64,000 nt of DNA from an uncultured Vicinamibacterales bacterium (lineage in GTDB: Bacteria > Acidobacteriota > Vicinamibacteria > Vicinamibacterales > UBA8438). The stretch is from the NCBI GenBank assembly GCA_958295905.1, contig OY282382.1, positions 5,452,910 through 5,516,909 of the forward strand, given 5' to 3'. The notes beneath the pieces are model-generated. The model was not told the origin of the DNA and did not search any database. It saw nothing but the letters and a program-made list of their open reading frames with translations. Positions 63,041 to 64,000 of the stretch are shown piece after piece (position 1 is the stretch's first letter; each line of letters starts with the position of its first letter). A program made the position numbers and the translations under genes.

Positions 63041-63113
63041 CGCGGTGGGACGGCGCCGGTTCCCGGAGGGTCGGCGGGGCGGGAATCGGCGCCGCAGGAC
63101 GACGATTCCCGGA
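63041..63113 (+). repeat. Diverged family A REP-like element
   Basis: gacggcgccggttcccggagggtcggcggggcgggaatcggcgccgcaggacgacgattcccgg. Confidence 0.6.
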
Positions 63114-63256
63114 CCGGACCCGGCGGCCCGGGCCGCCGGTCCGCACCGGGCGTTACGGAGACGCGACGGCCCCGTCACCCGGAAGCCGGCGGCGAAACGA
63201 GGTCCCGCCGTCGGCTCCCGAAGCTCCGGCTCGACCCGGCGGGCCTCGCCGGTCGC

Positions 63257-64000
63257 TTGGCGGCGGGCGGGCGGCAGGGTCTCGACGCGCTCCTGGCGGT
63301 GCTCCTGGCCCCGTGCTGCGCGGTGTGCCGGACCCTGCTCGACGCACCCACCCGAGGTCCGGTCTGTCCGGCGTGCTGGCGTACCGTGCCCCGTCTCACC
63401 CCTCCCGTCTGCGACCGCTGCGGGGATCCGTTGCCGTCCGGGCGGACGGCCTCCCCGCGGCCCGGGCGCTGCCCCCGGTGCCGGCGCCCCGGCGCGCTGA
63501 TTGAGCGCCAGCGCGCGGCCGGTCCCTACGAGGGCGTCCTTCGCCGGCTCGTGCACGTCCTCAAGTACGAGCCGCGCCCTGCGCTGGCGCCGCCCCTGGG
63601 CCGCCTGATGCGCGAATCCGGGGCGGGGATACTCGCCGGGGTCGACTGTGTGGTGGCCGTCCCGCTGCATCCGCGGCGGCAACGGGCGCGCGGCTTCAAT
63701 CAGGCGGCGGATCTGGCCGCCCAGTTGGGCCGCCCGGTGGTCGACGCGCTCCGCCGCGTCCGGGCCACGGCGCCGCAGATGGAGCTCCCGGCCGAACGGC
63801 GCCGCCGCAACGTGCGGGGCGCCTTCGCGCCGGCTCGGCGCCTGGGTATCCGGCCCGCCCGAACCGGCGTCGAGGATGCGTGCGTGATGCTCGTGGACGA
63901 CGTCACCACCACGGGGGCGACGCTCGATGCCTGCGCCCGCGTCCTGCGGCGCTGCGGGGCCCGCGAGGTGCGGGCGCTCACGCTGGCGAGAGTCGTTCGC
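63257..64000 (+). CDS. ComF family protein (phosphoribosyltransferase), truncated by window end; start uncertain
   Basis: CCAVCRTLL...PVCPACWR...VCDRCGDPL zinc cysteines; VVAVPLHPRRQRARGFNQAADLA; VMLVDDVTTTGATLDACARVL. Confidence 0.88.
   Translation, partial: MAAGGRQGLDALLAVLLAPCCAVCRTLLDAPTRGPVCPACWRTVPRLTPPVCDRCGDPLPSGRTASPRPGRCPRCRRPGALIERQRAAGPYEGVLRRLVHVLKYEPRPALAPPLGRLMRESGAGILAGVDCVVAVPLHPRRQRARGFNQAADLAAQLGRPVVDALRRVRATAPQMELPAERRRRNVRGAFAPARRLGIRPARTGVEDACVMLVDDVTTTGATLDACARVLRRCGAREVRALTLARVVR

Overview
High-GC bacterial chromosome segment; gene content looks like Acidobacteriota/Vicinamibacteria, but that taxonomic call is inference. Most of the window is housekeeping: an Omp85/TamB/SurA-like envelope block, class II RNR (nrdJ), biotin-dependent carboxylase subunits, a dprA-topA-trmFO-xerC ... 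hslV-hslU cluster, rplU-rpmA-obgE-nadD-rsfS, and the start of comF. A clear accessory island spans about 29.3-38.4 kb. It holds two near-identical Uma2-type nuclease genes, a frameshifted Rpn-family gene, remnants of two transposase types, a GT-C-like membrane protein, and a lower-GC pair made of a small RipA/SLATT-like membrane protein and a truncated, insertion-disrupted ThsB-like TIR gene (candidate relic of a Thoeris-like defence operon). The structure that ordinary annotation does not explain is a recurring pattern of unrelated short direct repeats, each present twice, mostly 30-37 bp long with a start-to-start spacing of about 69-76 bp, at gene ends, in leaders and in-frame inside genes. 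There are also three dispersed non-coding repeat families: a ~160-bp element with 11-bp inverted ends (3 copies), an ~82-bp REP-like hairpin element (5-6 copies), and a 158-bp element with inverted ends. No tRNA, rRNA or CRISPR array was recognised. All homology calls are from reading protein motifs; no database search was run.
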